Source of the DNA: Eunapius fragilis
Taxonomy: Eukaryota > Porifera > Demospongiae > Spongillida > Spongillidae
DNA length: 64,000 nt
Direction: 5' to 3'
Assembly (NCBI GenBank): GCA_963681505.1
Contig: OY811980.1
Location: 1,689,595 to 1,753,594 of the forward strand
The stretch's first letter is position 1. Each line of letters starts with the position of its first letter. Position numbers and translations under genes: made by a program. This document shows, piece after piece, positions 11,001 through 24,092 of this stretch. The notes below the pieces were generated by a model. It was given only the letters and a program-made list of their open reading frames with translations. It made no database searches and was not told the DNA's origin.

Positions 11001-12537
11001 ACCGCGCGGCGAGGCACTCAAGGAGATGGAGCGCGACCCCTGCAGCAGGACGGCGGGGGGGGAGGGGGGGGGTTGCGGACAGTGAGCTAACTGAGAACAT
11101 GTCATGCCTAGTTAGCCGGTGCGGAGCGCGGCTCCCTGGTCCGGCGAGACACGGGCCCGCGGTCAGTCTGCGGCGACGGAGCGCGGCTCCCTGGGCAAAA
11201 ACGAGAGAGAGGGGGGGGGGGGGGGGGGGGGGGGCTATAACACAATAGGTGACTCACTCGTATTGACGGGAGACTGCGACCCCTGTTCCGTATGCTGCTG
11301 AGACCGAGAGGAGCTCCCCTCTTCGCTGTCCCTCTGATCACGATGCTGCCCTGTTTCCAGGGTGGGAGCGCGTGCAGGAGGCTGGAGATGAAGAGCCAAC
11401 CAAGCCAGCTGCTCGGCTGAAAACGGGGCGGGATGAGACGGTCGGGTGTCTACTGGAGCGGTAGAATTGGTAACGCTTGGTTCACTCATCGAAGCTGAGA
11501 GTTACGACTGCCTGAGCGCGTGCTAGACTGACGAGAGGGAAGTGCGCATGCGCGGGTATACCGTGCTCATGTTAACCACGGTTAACTACTTTAACCTTCA
11601 TGTATTTCCGTATCCCTAATGATTGACGCGAGAGTCGATGTAAAGCCAACTCTTCATAACCTCATACCAACACTCCCTGGCATAACCCATAGTCCAGTTC
11701 TATCACCAAATGAGTGCACTAGAGGATAAAACCTTCAAACCCCGCTAATACTATACCTATACGCTCAGAACTGCCAGTACGGCCTAGTCTATTTGTGCGG
11801 TGTCCCTAATGATAGACGCGATGGTCGATGTAAAGCGAACTTTTTATAACTTCATTCCAACACTCCCTGGCTTAGTCCATAGCCCAGTTCTATCGCAAAA
11901 TGAGTGCACTAGAGGATGAAACCTTCAAACCGCGTTTACACTATTTACAAAAGTAGTTATACGCCCAGAACTGACTGTATGTCTAAAACGCTGTTTCGTG
12001 CCACTTTATGTTTTCAAAGCTAGGGAAAAGGGCAAAACCTATCCAGTTCTATTCAGAATTGCTACGAAGAGCTTATTTACAAAAAATCTAGGTCAAAAAA
12101 CGTACAGAACAGTTTTTGCACGCCCAGAAAGGATTCACATAGCTTCATTTCTCAGTTTTTATTAAAAACTCCCGAAGATTCGTTCACTAGAACTTCAAAC
12201 ACGTTTCTAGACAAACCTTGATGTTACATTTCGTAACGATAACTCAATTTCAGGTCGTTTAACTTTAAATCCGAAAACATGACAGGCACAAACAGTTACG
12301 AGGACGAAGTTTACCCTTGTTACAGGATGTTAATACATGAAACTTTGGTTGTGATATGGCTTGTAAAATGGCGGCTGAACTTGTTATGTTCTCATGTAGC
12401 CTTAGGTCAGCGGTTGTCAAGGATCGTTGCTAGGGAATGACGTTATCATTTCGGGAGTTGGAGGACAGAATTTACGTCGAGTGGTGTGCGCAAGAGGGGA
12501 TTTTCCAGGGGAAACCCCACAGTGAAAATAAAAAAAT
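11001..12537. other. Upstream region of TRAF gene B with a ~190-bp tandem duplication
   Basis: 11,609-11,800 and 11,809-11,985 are diverged direct copies (both start CCCTAATGAT and contain ATGAGTGCACTAGAGGAT). A G run of 24 lies at 11,211-11,234. No convincing exon was seen. The stretch directly before 12,538 should contain the promoter of gene B, but no clear TATA or initiator stands out. Confidence 0.4.
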
Positions 12538-12949
12538 ATGGCTCTCGCTCGACTAAATGATTCGATGTTCTTGGAGGGACCAGGACTATTTAGGAAGTAC
12601 AGCTGTCCACAGTGTGATCAAATTTTGAAGGACGCCGTCCAACCAAGCTGCGGTCATTGGCTATGTCAACTCTGCGCAGACCAGGTGTTTGAAAGTGCCA
12701 GATCAGGATGGTACGTTGTCCTGTGACTACATGTTACATTTAGCAGCGGATGAATAATAATAATACGGCAATATAAAATAGCGGGATGAGCAATGCCCCC
12801 TCCAGCTGCTGTCGTCTCGTGCTCCTCCTTCGGCACCCCACTTTACGCCTACAGTACCTTCTCGCTCTCGTTCCCCTGCTCCCTCGTGTTCATCTTATCT
12901 CTTCCCACCCACAATTCTTATCCATCATCTATCCCGCCCACCCCACTTT

Positions 12950-13025
<76 letters not shown>

Positions 13026-13810
13026 CTTCCTTCACACACGTGTACGTGTAGTAGCAGTAGACTTTATGCGCGTGACATATAAGCCCCTGTTACTACGAAT
13101 CCTTGGCCAACCCTTGTAGCGTTTACTCCTCTCCATTTCCTCCCACTACCATATTTTCCTAAACTGGTAGAGTTATGATTACAATGTTAGTCACAGGGTA
13201 TTGAGTTATTCACAGTGTTATGGCTGCTGGTCACACACCACAGGAAAGGGTATCCAAAATCAGGGGGCTATCCATAAACGTGTAGCCATGCTGGCTCTGT
13301 ACAGTTGGCAGTGATATCATTAACCACCATTCTGTATGCATTCATGCCACTTTACAAGCAAAGGAAGTGTTTATTGCTGTGACATCCTGTGTGGCCCTAA
13401 GCATGAGGCTAATGTAATTGATCTTCAACTTAAACATTGACTTTTGTGGTACACACCTTCCTTTGTCCCCAGTCCACCCCGATGCCCTCGCAGTGATTGT
13501 GGTGAAGAACTTGAGACACAAGATGGGGCAAAGGTCCGTTGTGTGCCATGTCCTCGTGGACTTGCACTTTTTTTGACCTTTTTGTGTTGCCATCAATAGT
13601 ACTTCCCTGATCGCTTTGTGAGGAAGGAGATATTAAACTTTAATGTAAGGTGTGTTAACCATTCTGAAGGGTGCAGCTGGACTGGAAAAATTTCTCTCTT
13701 GGAGGTAAAGTTTATTTCATTTGGAGGTAATAAAACACTTTATTAACACTTTATAAACACTTTATTCACCCCATACCTTTGGTCACTGAAGTGATTAATT
13801 CCTCAGTAGC

Positions 13811-13869
<59 letters not shown>

Positions 13870-14640
13870 TGTGTGTGTGTGTGCGCACTGCTTGTGTATG
13901 CTGCATGTTGAATGTGGTTCGAGGCTGTATAATTGACCGTGTAGGGATGAGTGGTGGGCATTATTTGAGTATTGTACAACCAGTAGAGTATGTCCTCCTC
14001 CTTGCCTCATTAGTAAGCTGAAAGGACAAAGGTGTGACGCATGGTGTGCAGTGACACAGTAAATGGCTTGTATGCAACATATTTATGGTGGACCGCTTTC
14101 TCATAGCGAATAAACTTTGTGAAGACTAAACACTTTTAAAAATAGGAAAGCATATTTTTGGTTGAATATTGTTTAGAGATGGGCTGATATTGCACACAAT
14201 GAAGGTCTCTGTACAAATAAGGTATTGTGTTGCTGTTGTGACTAGCTCTGAACATCTGTTGGCCTGGGGGCAAGCACCATGATGGTGTAGTGACTTACTC
14301 ATGTTGTGAAAGAGGGGGGTGGGGGGTTAGTCAAAGACTGAACTATGAGAGTATAAGAGGAGCAGGGGGTGGATACAGGGGGCGGGGTTTGAGATGAAAT
14401 TCACAATCAATTTTCACAATCATGTGATACCAGTGGGGTGACTGTGAATACAATCTCAGCCCCGCCCCCTCTGTATCCACCTCTGACTGGAGTAAGCACC
14501 AGCTGTGAGTATTTATATTTAAGTGTGGGTGCGGAGACGTGTGTACATACCTTGTCCTGTAGTCATGTCTACTTTGTATTACTTGTATACAAGGTTGTAG
14601 ACAAGGTGGTGTCTAGCTCCTGTGTTTGGGCTGAATAGCT

Positions 14641-14698
<58 letters not shown>

Positions 14699-17600
14699 AT
14701 TTCTAATGAAAAGCCTTATCTCAGTGTGTCATTTCTAATGAAAAGCCTTATCTCAGTGTGTCATTTCTAATGAAAAGCCTTATCTCAGTGTGTCTTGTAG
14801 TATTGCTAAAGGAGAGGCCTAACAAGTGCTCACTTATGTTTAGAACATGCCCAGGCTTATGGGACAACTCTGAATGGTCTCCCCTATAACCATGAAGAGG
14901 GGGTGTGGTCAGTGACCCTAGGCTGTATCCCCTCTCTGTTGCAATTCCAATTGCAAAGAAATGTGGATACCAGCGTGTGCATTATGGCCTGAGGTGGTGT
15001 GATGTGTGTGTGTGTGCACACGCTGAGGCCCCTCCCACCTATGACGGCCTTGCATGCCCCCCAATGAAATAGCTGGAGTACTGCAATAAGGCACACGATA
15101 TACCTCGTTGCCTGCACACAATGACGCCCCCGTGTAAAGGGATGCTTTTTAACGTACACAAGGGACATTGGTCCTATCTAGGACTTACATCCATGTCCAT
15201 GTACTGTTAAAAAATAGTGTGTGTACTGTGACAGCTGTGTGCTATGCATAGATGCCTAAGGTAAGCACAGTAGTGGGTGTGGTTATGTGGAGAAGCCTTT
15301 GATGTCATTTCTGGGGAAAGAAGCCTTACACTTAAAATGATACCATGAATGTCTTAAGATTCCTGTGAACCACTGATATGGTGTGGGTAACATTTTTGAA
15401 TGTAGCTATTTTTATCCATTGAATCCTCTATACTACAGGCTCATGTGGAAGGGTGTGAATATGAGGTTAAAAAATGTCCAATGTGTAGTACTCAAATCAC
15501 TGTTTTTGCGGTAAGTGAATTTTTATTCTGTTAGATACTGCATCCTTCAGTATTCACTCACTGCGTGTTTATAGAAAGCAAAACACACTGTCCCCACTCC
15601 GCCCCCACAAAAAATAATATTTCATGTTTAAGCATCCGTATCTTTGTAATCATGAACACTTCCGTGTATCTTTTATTCATAATCACGTACGGGTACCATT
15701 TTTCCCCCCTAAACGTTTGGTGAAACATTCATGGTTGCATGTTTAAAGGCAAGCATTTTTGTTTGGGAGGTTGGGGGGTTGGGGGGGAAGGGGGGGGGCA
15801 GAGGGGGTGCTTATAATCTGGTGTGATGGTATATACAAACATAAATTTTTGCTGAAATGGAAATCATAGATGTGTACACCCTAGTGGTAGCTATGGTGGC
15901 CAGTATTTGTGCACAAGTTCTTATTATGATCGTCACCATGTCTTGTGTAGATGGCAACCCACATGACCATGTGTCCCAAAGCAATCAGGCAGTGCCCTCT
16001 GTATGGTCTTGGATGCAGCCATGATGCCAAGGTATGGTTGTATTTTCTAATAATGGTGTAAATTTATTATTGCAGTTAAATAAATAAAATAACTAGCATT
16101 ATGGTTGTGAAATACAGGGATGGTGGACATATGAGGGCGTGTGTTTTTAATGATTTCTTCACAACTATCAATGTAAAAAATTTTGGCTATGAATAGCATT
16201 ATAAAGGCCCTCCCAGATCTGCTATTTGAATGGTATCTCTTGCTTCACATAGATTATTTTAGAGATTTTTGATAATCATTTGTTCAGAGCACGCTTAAAA
16301 TCAATGAATATCATTGCAGTAAACACAGTCATGAATGGGTGAATGAGGACCTACAAGTTCAGCATTGTCTGAAAGGATGTTAGATCAGCTCAGTTAAAAA
16401 TTATAGCTGTGAGGGTAATTGCCAGTGCCAATCATTCAATCATTTTAAAGACCTCATCGGCTTACACTTGTTAGAAATGTGTCCAAGTAGTAGTTGTTGG
16501 TTATGAAAGCACAGGGATGTGAATATGTTCATGGCCACAATTGTAAGCAAAGACCTTTCTCAGCCGTGAAGGATACTCTTGGTACCTTAATTGAAACTGC
16601 TTCCTTTTGTTGTTAGATCGTTCCATCTCCTGTATTTAAGTATAGCAGTGGGAAACATATTTTTCACTAATGTTTTGCAGTCTGAAATGGATTTTTAATT
16701 ATGGTTGTTTGAAAAATGAAACTGAAACAGTTCAAGATCGAATCATACAAAAGTGCAACCACTGGCTGTATAACTGCATTCTGACAGAAATGTTTCTATT
16801 CTGGCCCACGGCAGAGGGAGAAATATTAACGGTTTGTTATCTGTGTGCATAATTGAATTGACAATCTACAATGGAACGTACCCTATTTGTTATTTTGTGG
16901 TTAGGATCTCTCTATCCTTGCCTGATTAGATCACATGGTTACATGAATTGTATAGAAGTTGGAGATCAAAACTGATCTAACTCAATTAAATTTATATTCA
17001 TTCATACTCGTATTCATTTCATGATGTGCGTTTGAAAGTAAGTTGGTGTTGGTTTTAAGATAAAATCCTTCTGATCTGTCATTTCCTCCTGGTGCACTGC
17101 CTTCAGCAGGAATGTGGTGTGTGAGTACTCAAGACGTCTGTATATTCACCACATCGGAGCAGCATTGCTGGTGTACAGGTACCTTGTGTGCCTGTCAGCA
17201 CCAGTGGTTATGGGTGGGGCTGTTGGTGAAACAACCTTGTTTATTAATATAATGCCTGTCAGTAGCTAAGCTACATATCATTACCCCACTCCAAGTACAA
17301 GCATATATATAGGCAGTCTCACTATCGGTCCCCCGGTTGTGTGACATAACATATTAACACTAATACATTCCTGTATTTTGAAATAAGCAGTCGCTGTAAC
17401 ACAAACTGGGTAACAAGATGCTTGTTCATTGACAGATGGAGCCATGGCGACATCCCCATCTTCATTCATCCAGCTCATTTGGTTTCCTTTCTACGTATGC
17501 CTCTTCAATCAGTCCATCTTCCTCAAAATATTCCCATAGGAGACTCTTTAGTTCAAGGTGGCTGATTGGTAACAGAGGAATTTGTTGAGTCCACAGCTGT

Positions 17601-20600
17601 CACCATGTGCATAAACAGGTAACTCAGTGATGTGGAAGCTATGTTACAACCAATTAACATTCTACACCCAGATCTTTTAAGATACGTTGGTCTTGAATCC
17701 TATACACAGCAGACAATGTTCATTTCACTTTTATATCCAAGCCAAAACTAACAGATTGCAGTATCCTTGGCACTCCTATCTGTGTTAACCCCCACTGCTC
17801 ACCATTAGCTAAGTATCCTTTTCTCTTTCCACCGCAGTCCTAACATGCTCCAAAGAGCGTCTCATCTTCTCTGCACACAATGGCACTGCAGCTTGGTTCT
17901 GTAGGAATGGAGCCATAAACTATGTCTGTGGGAAGACTTGGACCAATGTCTGAAACATGAAGAAGAAACAGAAGTCCAATCAACAAGGGAATACTTGTGT
18001 TTGTATGTTATGCAGTCTGTTTTACCAGGTATCAATGAACCATTTGAAAAGACCACCCGACTATGGTTAGTACTGAAAAGAGCCACCTTACTGTCTTCGA
18101 ATGCTGTTTTAAGCAGATAATGGTATCACTGCTTAATAAGTTGAGCAAACACCCCTAATTTTTTTCTTCCTGCATCCTTCAGCTCAGCAGTCATTCCAGG
18201 CTAGGAGCACACGTGCAATGTTCTATTCTGTTGGAACAATTGCACGTTTCTTTTCTCCCATAACTCCCCTAGTCCAACCCCCTTGTCATTAACTAGCCAC
18301 ACACTAATTAAATGGCTATACTCTTACTGGATGCTCCAGCCATTGTGCTGCTTCAGTGATCTGTCATGTTGTGCACCCATTGCAGTGCACTGTGCAAGTG
18401 CTGGGGACCACCAGTTCACTTGTAGTTCCTTTTTTGTGACACTTCCACTGAGCTTTGCTGAATGTATTGCCATCAAACGTTTTCGGCAATCATATTGAAC
18501 CACATCAATCTCGGCCTTAGTCAACTGTGCCAAGGAGAAAAGCAGACTTACTAGAAGCAAGGGAATGCAATCATTGATCATTCTTTTCATCAGTCCTGAC
18601 CTGCCAATAATCACATAGTAGATCTGAAGTGGAGACCCTTCTTTAGCCACCCAAAGCCTTCCATCGGAGAAAAGCAGACTTACTAGAAGCAAGGGAATGC
18701 AATCATTGGTCATTCTTTTCATCAGTCCTGACCTGCCAATAACCACATAGTAGATCTGAAGTGGAGACCCTTCTTTAGCCACCCAAAGCCTTCCATCGGA
18801 GAAAAGCAGACTTACTAGAAGCAAGGGAATGCAATCATTGATCATTCTTTTCATCAGTCCTGACCTGCCAATAATCACATAGTAGATCTGAAGTGGAGAC
18901 CCTTCTTTAGCCACCCAAAGCCTTCCATCGGAGAAAAGCAGACTTACTAGAAGCAAGGGAATGCAATCATTGGTCATTCTTTTCATCAGTCCTGACCTGC
19001 CAATAACCACATAGTAGATCTGAAGTGGAGACCCTTCTTTAGCCACCCAAAGCCTTCCATCGGAGAAAAGCAGACTTACTAGAAGCAAGGGAATGCAATC
19101 ATTGGTCATTCTTTTCATCAGTCCTGACCTGCCAATAACCACATAGTAGATCTGAAGTGGAGACCCTTCTTTAGCCACCCAAAGCCTTCCATCGGAGAAA
19201 AGCAGACTTACTAGAAGCAAGGGAATGCAATCATTGGTCATTCTTTTCATCAGTCCTGACCTGCCAATAACTGCATAGTAGAGTGGAGACCCTTCTTTAG
19301 CCACCCAAAGCCTTCCATCGGTGTTGCTGCATGAGCACTTCTGTATTTCAACGCTGCAATATTCTTTAGGTGTCCCTGCCAAATATTTGGGCTGTATACT
19401 TCATATGTCGTGAATTATTAAGATTACTGTATGTGACTAGTATAACATCAGTGGTGTGTTTTGGTGCACCATTTTGAAATCTGAATACCTGTATCATAAA
19501 GTGTTGCTCATAAGCTCCCCTCCCTCCGCCCCCAAGGGGGAAAAAATGGGTAGTTTTTAAACGTGCGTGCACCATAACTGTGAAAGTTTGGTCATGTACG
19601 GGGGGTGCCCATAACCGTGAAAGTTTGGTCATGTACGGGGGATGCCCATAACCGTGAAAGTTTGGTCATGTACGGGGGATGCCCATAACCGTGAAAGTTT
19701 TTTCATGTAGGGGATGCCATTTTACTTCCTGCAATGTTTATAAAGCGTTCACACCGTTAGGGAGATATGAACATGATCCTTTTTTTTTCCGATGGGGGCA
19801 GAAGAAGAGGGGCTTATAAGCGATACTTTACAGTGTATGATATATGATCAACCTTTAAGCACTTGGTTAATTCATCAGTACTAATGATTTGTGTTGCTCC
19901 ATAGATGGACAGCAAGGACCTTGAAGCTCACATCACACAAGAAGGACTAGTAAATCATATCACAATCCTGGCTACTGCCATTAAGACTGCCCAGGGTGGC
20001 GTCAGTAGAGATGGTGAAGACAGCGGGTTGGCTGGAGAAGATGTTGGCGCAGTGTCCTATGGATACTCCTCTGGATACTCCTCTGGGTCATTTCCACAGG
20101 AACCTTTTCCACGAAGAATAAAGTCTAGGGGACCTAAAGTTGAAGCTGATAGCCTTGATAATGAAATACCTATAGCTGTACCTATCTCAGTGCAAATAAC
20201 CAGTGTAAAGTCTGAACTTGAAAGTACCCTCACTAATGAAATTAAAAAAAAAGATACTGAAATCTCTCAACTAAAATTGCAATTGACTAATCTTGAAAAG
20301 AAGGTTCAAGCTAAAGACACCGAAAATGAAGATCGTGGTTTTCGTCTTTCACTCCTGGAGAATGTCAGCTATGATGGTACAATGATATGGAAGATCCCTC
20401 AGTTTGCTCAGAGAATGGTTGATGCTCAAAATGGAAAGTACACCTCCATCTTCAGCCTCCCCTTCTACACCAGTCGCTATGGTTACAAACTTTGCCTGAG
20501 GCTGTACATCCTAGGTGATGGGATTGGCAAGGGTACACACATGTCTTTGTTCTTTGTCGTGATGCGTGGAGAGTTTGACAACATCCTTCAGTGGCCATTT

Positions 20601-20834
20601 ACCCACAAGGTCACATTTCGTCTGCTCAACCAGAATGATGGCAAAGACATAGTGGATAGCTTCCTACCTGATCCAATGAGCAGTTCATTCAAGAAGCCAA
20701 AGACGGACATGAATGTTGCTTCAGGTTGCCCACGTTTTGTCTCAATAGGTGATGTCAGAAGTGGAGGGTTCGTTGCTGATGACACCATCTTCATCAAAGT
20801 GAAAGTGGACACTACGTCAATGAAGCTACCCTAG
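12538..20834 (+). CDS. TRAF-like protein B: RING, TRAF zinc fingers, coiled coil, MATH
   Basis: A complete TRAF-type gene, predicted 473 aa, a likely RING E3 adaptor acting at the cytoplasmic side of receptors. Exons by splice sites and phase are 12538-12710, 13473-13533, 13600-13704, 15439-15510, 15951-16031 and 19905-20834. Exon 1 plus 2 gives the RING (CPQC, CGHWLCQLC, then RCPRSDC with two extra residues in the last Cys pair). Exons 3-5 give zinc-finger segments (RCVNHSEGCSW, KKCPMC, CPLYGLGC). Exon 6 gives the coiled coil and the MATH domain (about residues 310-464). The start is the first ATG before the RING in a purine-rich context (aaaaatATGG). The long last intron holds a 132-bp tandem array. 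The gene is nearly identical to A in the MATH exon. Confidence 0.85.
12953..13024. repeat. (CA)n microsatellite in intron 1 of TRAF B
   Basis: Uninterrupted CA dinucleotide run. The ORFs crossing it (poly-TH) are artefacts. Confidence 0.95.
13811..13882. repeat. (GT)n microsatellite in intron 3 of TRAF B
   Basis: GT run with one interruption (GTATGT), on the coding strand within the intron. Confidence 0.95.
14642..14792. repeat. (GT)n microsatellite followed by three ~38-bp units
   Basis: A GT run (14,642-14,697) leads into three direct copies of a unit starting TGTCATTTCTAATGAAAAGC. It lies in intron 3 of TRAF B. Confidence 0.9.
18536..19322. repeat. 132-bp tandem repeat, six units, open on the minus strand
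   Basis: Six units separated by GGAGAAAAGCAGACTTACTA. Two subtypes differ at linked positions (GATCATTC with AATCACAT, against GGTCATTC with AACCACAT) and run in order 1-2-1-2-2-2. Because 132 is divisible by three, the array is open as a 44-residue repeat on the minus strand inside a 352-codon ORF (18,324-19,382). I recognise no domain in it. Each unit carries TCTAGTAAGTCTGC on the minus strand. It lies in the last intron of TRAF B; the corresponding intron of A lacks it. Confidence 0.85.
19555..19710. repeat. ~32-bp tandem repeat, four to five units
   Basis: Units of CCATAACCGTGAAAGTTTGG with GTCATGTACGGGGGATG, in the last intron of TRAF B shortly before exon 6. Confidence 0.85.
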
Positions 20835-21132
20835 CCCAGGTGCATCACTTCCAACATCTCACATCAACACTGAACTACAGCGTACAGTGTGCAGAGGTTG
20901 TGAGAATCTGCATATCAACCATATGCAGATGGATATGCAGGTGGCATGCATCTGCATATGGTCGGTATGCAGATTCCACAAATCTGCATACTGTACGTTG
21001 TGGCATAGTGCGATATGCTGGGGGAAATATTGCTTTGCCACCTCAGAGGACAGTATTATATGGGAAGAAAGTTTTGATAACATATCTCCAACCACACCAC
21101 CAGGCATGCACAACAGTGTCTGTAATGGTTCG

Positions 21133-21258
21133 TGCAATCACTGTGTATGTCCATAGCATGACGGTAGGGTCCGCTGATACAAAAGCAGGGCATTTGTTTG
21201 TATCTGCTGCTACTTAAATGTGCACTGACATGCTATGGACATACACAGTGATTGCATT
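21133..21258. repeat. Inverted repeat (about 30-bp arms) in the 3' flank of TRAF B
   Basis: TGCAATCACTGTGTATGTCC (21,137 on) is repeated inverted near 21,222-21,256, separated by about 60 nt. The counterpart after gene A (4,519-4,640) is present but has more mismatches. It could be a small foldback element or an RNA hairpin in the 3' UTR. Confidence 0.6.
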
Positions 21259-21909
21259 AACTATTGCAGGCACTACTGTGCATGTCTGGTGGTGTGATTT
21301 AGATGACAGGTGAACAAACCAATATGATGGAACAAGTCAGTAAACAAGTCAGTACATTTTATTTGGTTATACTTACAAAAGAGAAAACAAAAAAAGGAAA
21401 AAAAAAAAAAAAAAAAGGAAAAAGGAAAAAAAAAAACGAATTTAGCTGCTTCAAATGCATAGATTATTTTCAATGACTTCTGACTTTTCCATGTTCTGCC
21501 AGCACATCAGTGGTGTGAGATGTTGGAAGTGATTGCACCAGTACATGGGCTAGTGGTAAGTGAAATAATTATGAATGAACTGAACTCACAAAATGATTGT
21601 ATATAAGTTGTAATTTTTTTTTAGTATGGATGTAACGTACAAACTATGTAACAAATCTTCATGAACACAGTGAATTATAGTTGTTATTAATGCCGAAGTG
21701 CATGGTCAATTCAAATGCACGTATCAAGTCGTGGTGATTGACTTGTATAATTTGTCCATGAGGAGGTTAAGCAGCAGACAGCAGTCGAAGCTGTCCCCTA
21801 CACAACTGAGCGGGCCAATGGTAAAACGCTGGGTTAGCATTGGCTGGCCAGGGCTACGAGTCATGATGACAGTCATGGTGGTATGATTTGGTCAGTGTAG
21901 AAATCCAAC

Positions 21910-22690
21910 AGGTGCCCCACCTCCCCATTGTGATCATGAAGGTGCCCCTCCTCCCCATAGTGATAATGAAGGGTGCCCCGCCTACCCATAGTGATCATGA
22001 ATGGTGCCCCGCCTACCCATAGTGATCATGAAGGGTGCCCCGCCTACCCATAGTGATCATGAAGGGTGCCCCGCCTACCCATAGTGATCATGAATGGTGC
22101 CCCGCCTACCCGTAGTGATGATGAAGGGTGCCCCGCCTACCCATAGTGATCATGAATGGTGCCCCGCCTACCCGTAGTGATGATGAAGGGTGCCCCGCCT
22201 ACCCATAGTGATCATGAATGGTGCCCCACCTACCCATAGTGATATCATAATGAATGGTGCCCCGCCTACCCATAGTGATATCATAATGAATGGTGCCCCG
22301 CCTACCCATAGATGGTGCCCCGCCTACCCATAGTGATCATGAAGGGTGCCCCGCCTACCCATAGTGATCATGAAGGGTGCCCCGCCTACCCATAGTGATC
22401 ATGAATGGTGCCCCGCCTACCCGTAGTGATGATGAAGGGTGCCCCGCCTACCCATAGTGATCATGAATGGTGCCCCGCCTACCCGTAGTGATGATGAAGG
22501 GTGCCCCGCCTACCCATAGTGATCATGAATGGTGCCCCACCTACCCATAGTGATATCATAATGAATGGTGCCCCGCCTACCCATAGTGATATCATAATGA
22601 ATGGTGCCCCGCCTACCCATAGTGATATCATAATGAATGGTGCCCCGCCTACCCATAGTGATATCATAATGAATGGTGCCCCGCCTAGTG
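21910..22690. repeat. Minisatellite, ~31-bp unit (copy B, expanded)
   Basis: About 25 units of GGTGCCCCGCCTACCCATAG with TGATCATGAAT or TGATATCATAATGAAT tails. Longer blocks of several units are themselves repeated (for example 22,100-22,220 and 22,390-22,510). Corresponds to the seven-unit array at 5311-5545. Confidence 0.9.
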
Positions 22691-23569
22691 ATCATTACAA
22701 TCAGAAATATACAAGTACAAAAAATAAAATGAGGGGTGGTGGGTGGGTGCTCAGGCTAGCTGCATATATATGGCTATAGAGCTAGCCTGCAAGTGCACTG
22801 TGCATGAACTGGAACCAATAACCAGTCACCTGAGTTGTAGATTGTGTAAGATGATAACCCATACTGTCTGGCTGAAGCATGCCCAGGCCAGAAGGCAGGT
22901 GCCAGTCTCACCAAACATTCACCCAGAACATTAACCATTTTTATTAGTCCCTAAGCATACAGATATGTAAGAAGCACTTGACAGTTTGTTTCATTGCCAT
23001 GAACAAGTTACTCTACAAAACAAAAAAAAACCTAGTTAGTAGCAAGCTGTTACTTATTTCTACCAGGACTTAGCCAGTGACTTCAAAGATGTCGTTCTGC
23101 ATGCATTATTTGCTTTGTCTGTATATGGATAGCTTACTCAAATACTTAGTAGAGCGATTGGCACATCCATCAGTACAACCACATGCTCTGAAGCTACTAG
23201 GTCAAGTGGTAGGACTGCCTTTGGTAACATCTCCGTACATATATTCTGAGCCAATAGGACAATTCATTTTCTATAGCTTCTCTAGATAGAGAATGAGAAT
23301 GCACATGGGCAATGAGCCAAAGTACAAAGTCAAACTGGATGTGTGGTGGAGGACCTACTGCAACTGGGATGAAGAAGCATGCCAAGGCAGGTGTGTTCAC
23401 TGCTGGCCACATGCTTAGCCAGACTCCTTGCCAGGTGAGAAGCCATGCAGGAAACATGTTGCTTGTCACCTGGTGAGAAGCCATGCAGGGGACATGGTGG
23501 TGAGAAGCCATGCAGGGGACATGGTGCTTGTCATGACCTGGTGAGGAGCACACTGGTGGCTCCAGCAAA

Positions 23570-24092
23570 CAATTAGTGCACTTTTTAGAGTGTTAACATG
23601 TTAGTGTGTATGTACATGTATTGATTAGAAATTATGATGATTTCATTCTCTATGCAATGGCAGTAGAAACCACCAAAATCATTAAGCACATTTTGATGTT
23701 GTGTTAAATATATATTTGATTTCAACCTCCTGGGGCAATTGCTTCCACACTTTTGTCATATGGGGGCATTGTTCCCTACCTTTATAATATAAAGGGGAGG
23801 GGGGCGGGGAAGTGGTGAGAGATGTGCTACACACCTTCCTAAACGTTAGATTAGGTCTTTCCCCCTCCCTCCCCCCCCCCCTTCCCCACACACACCTTCC
23901 TATGCATTTGTAATAGCTTCATTCACACTTCCTATGTCTCTGTACATGCAGTCCCACAAATGATTTCACTGACACTGACTCATCTATGCTGCTCATCAAG
24001 CTCAATCAGCAATTGAAAGGTAATATAAAACCTGTAACACTCATGCAATTTGCACAAATCATGGCAAAAATTCTATTCACCATCAGCTGAGC
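23570..24092. other. Intergenic between converging TRAF genes B and C
   Basis: No gene seen. It contains a pyrimidine-rich run (23,862-23,884). It lies between the end of the A/B duplication and the stop codon of gene C. Confidence 0.4.
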
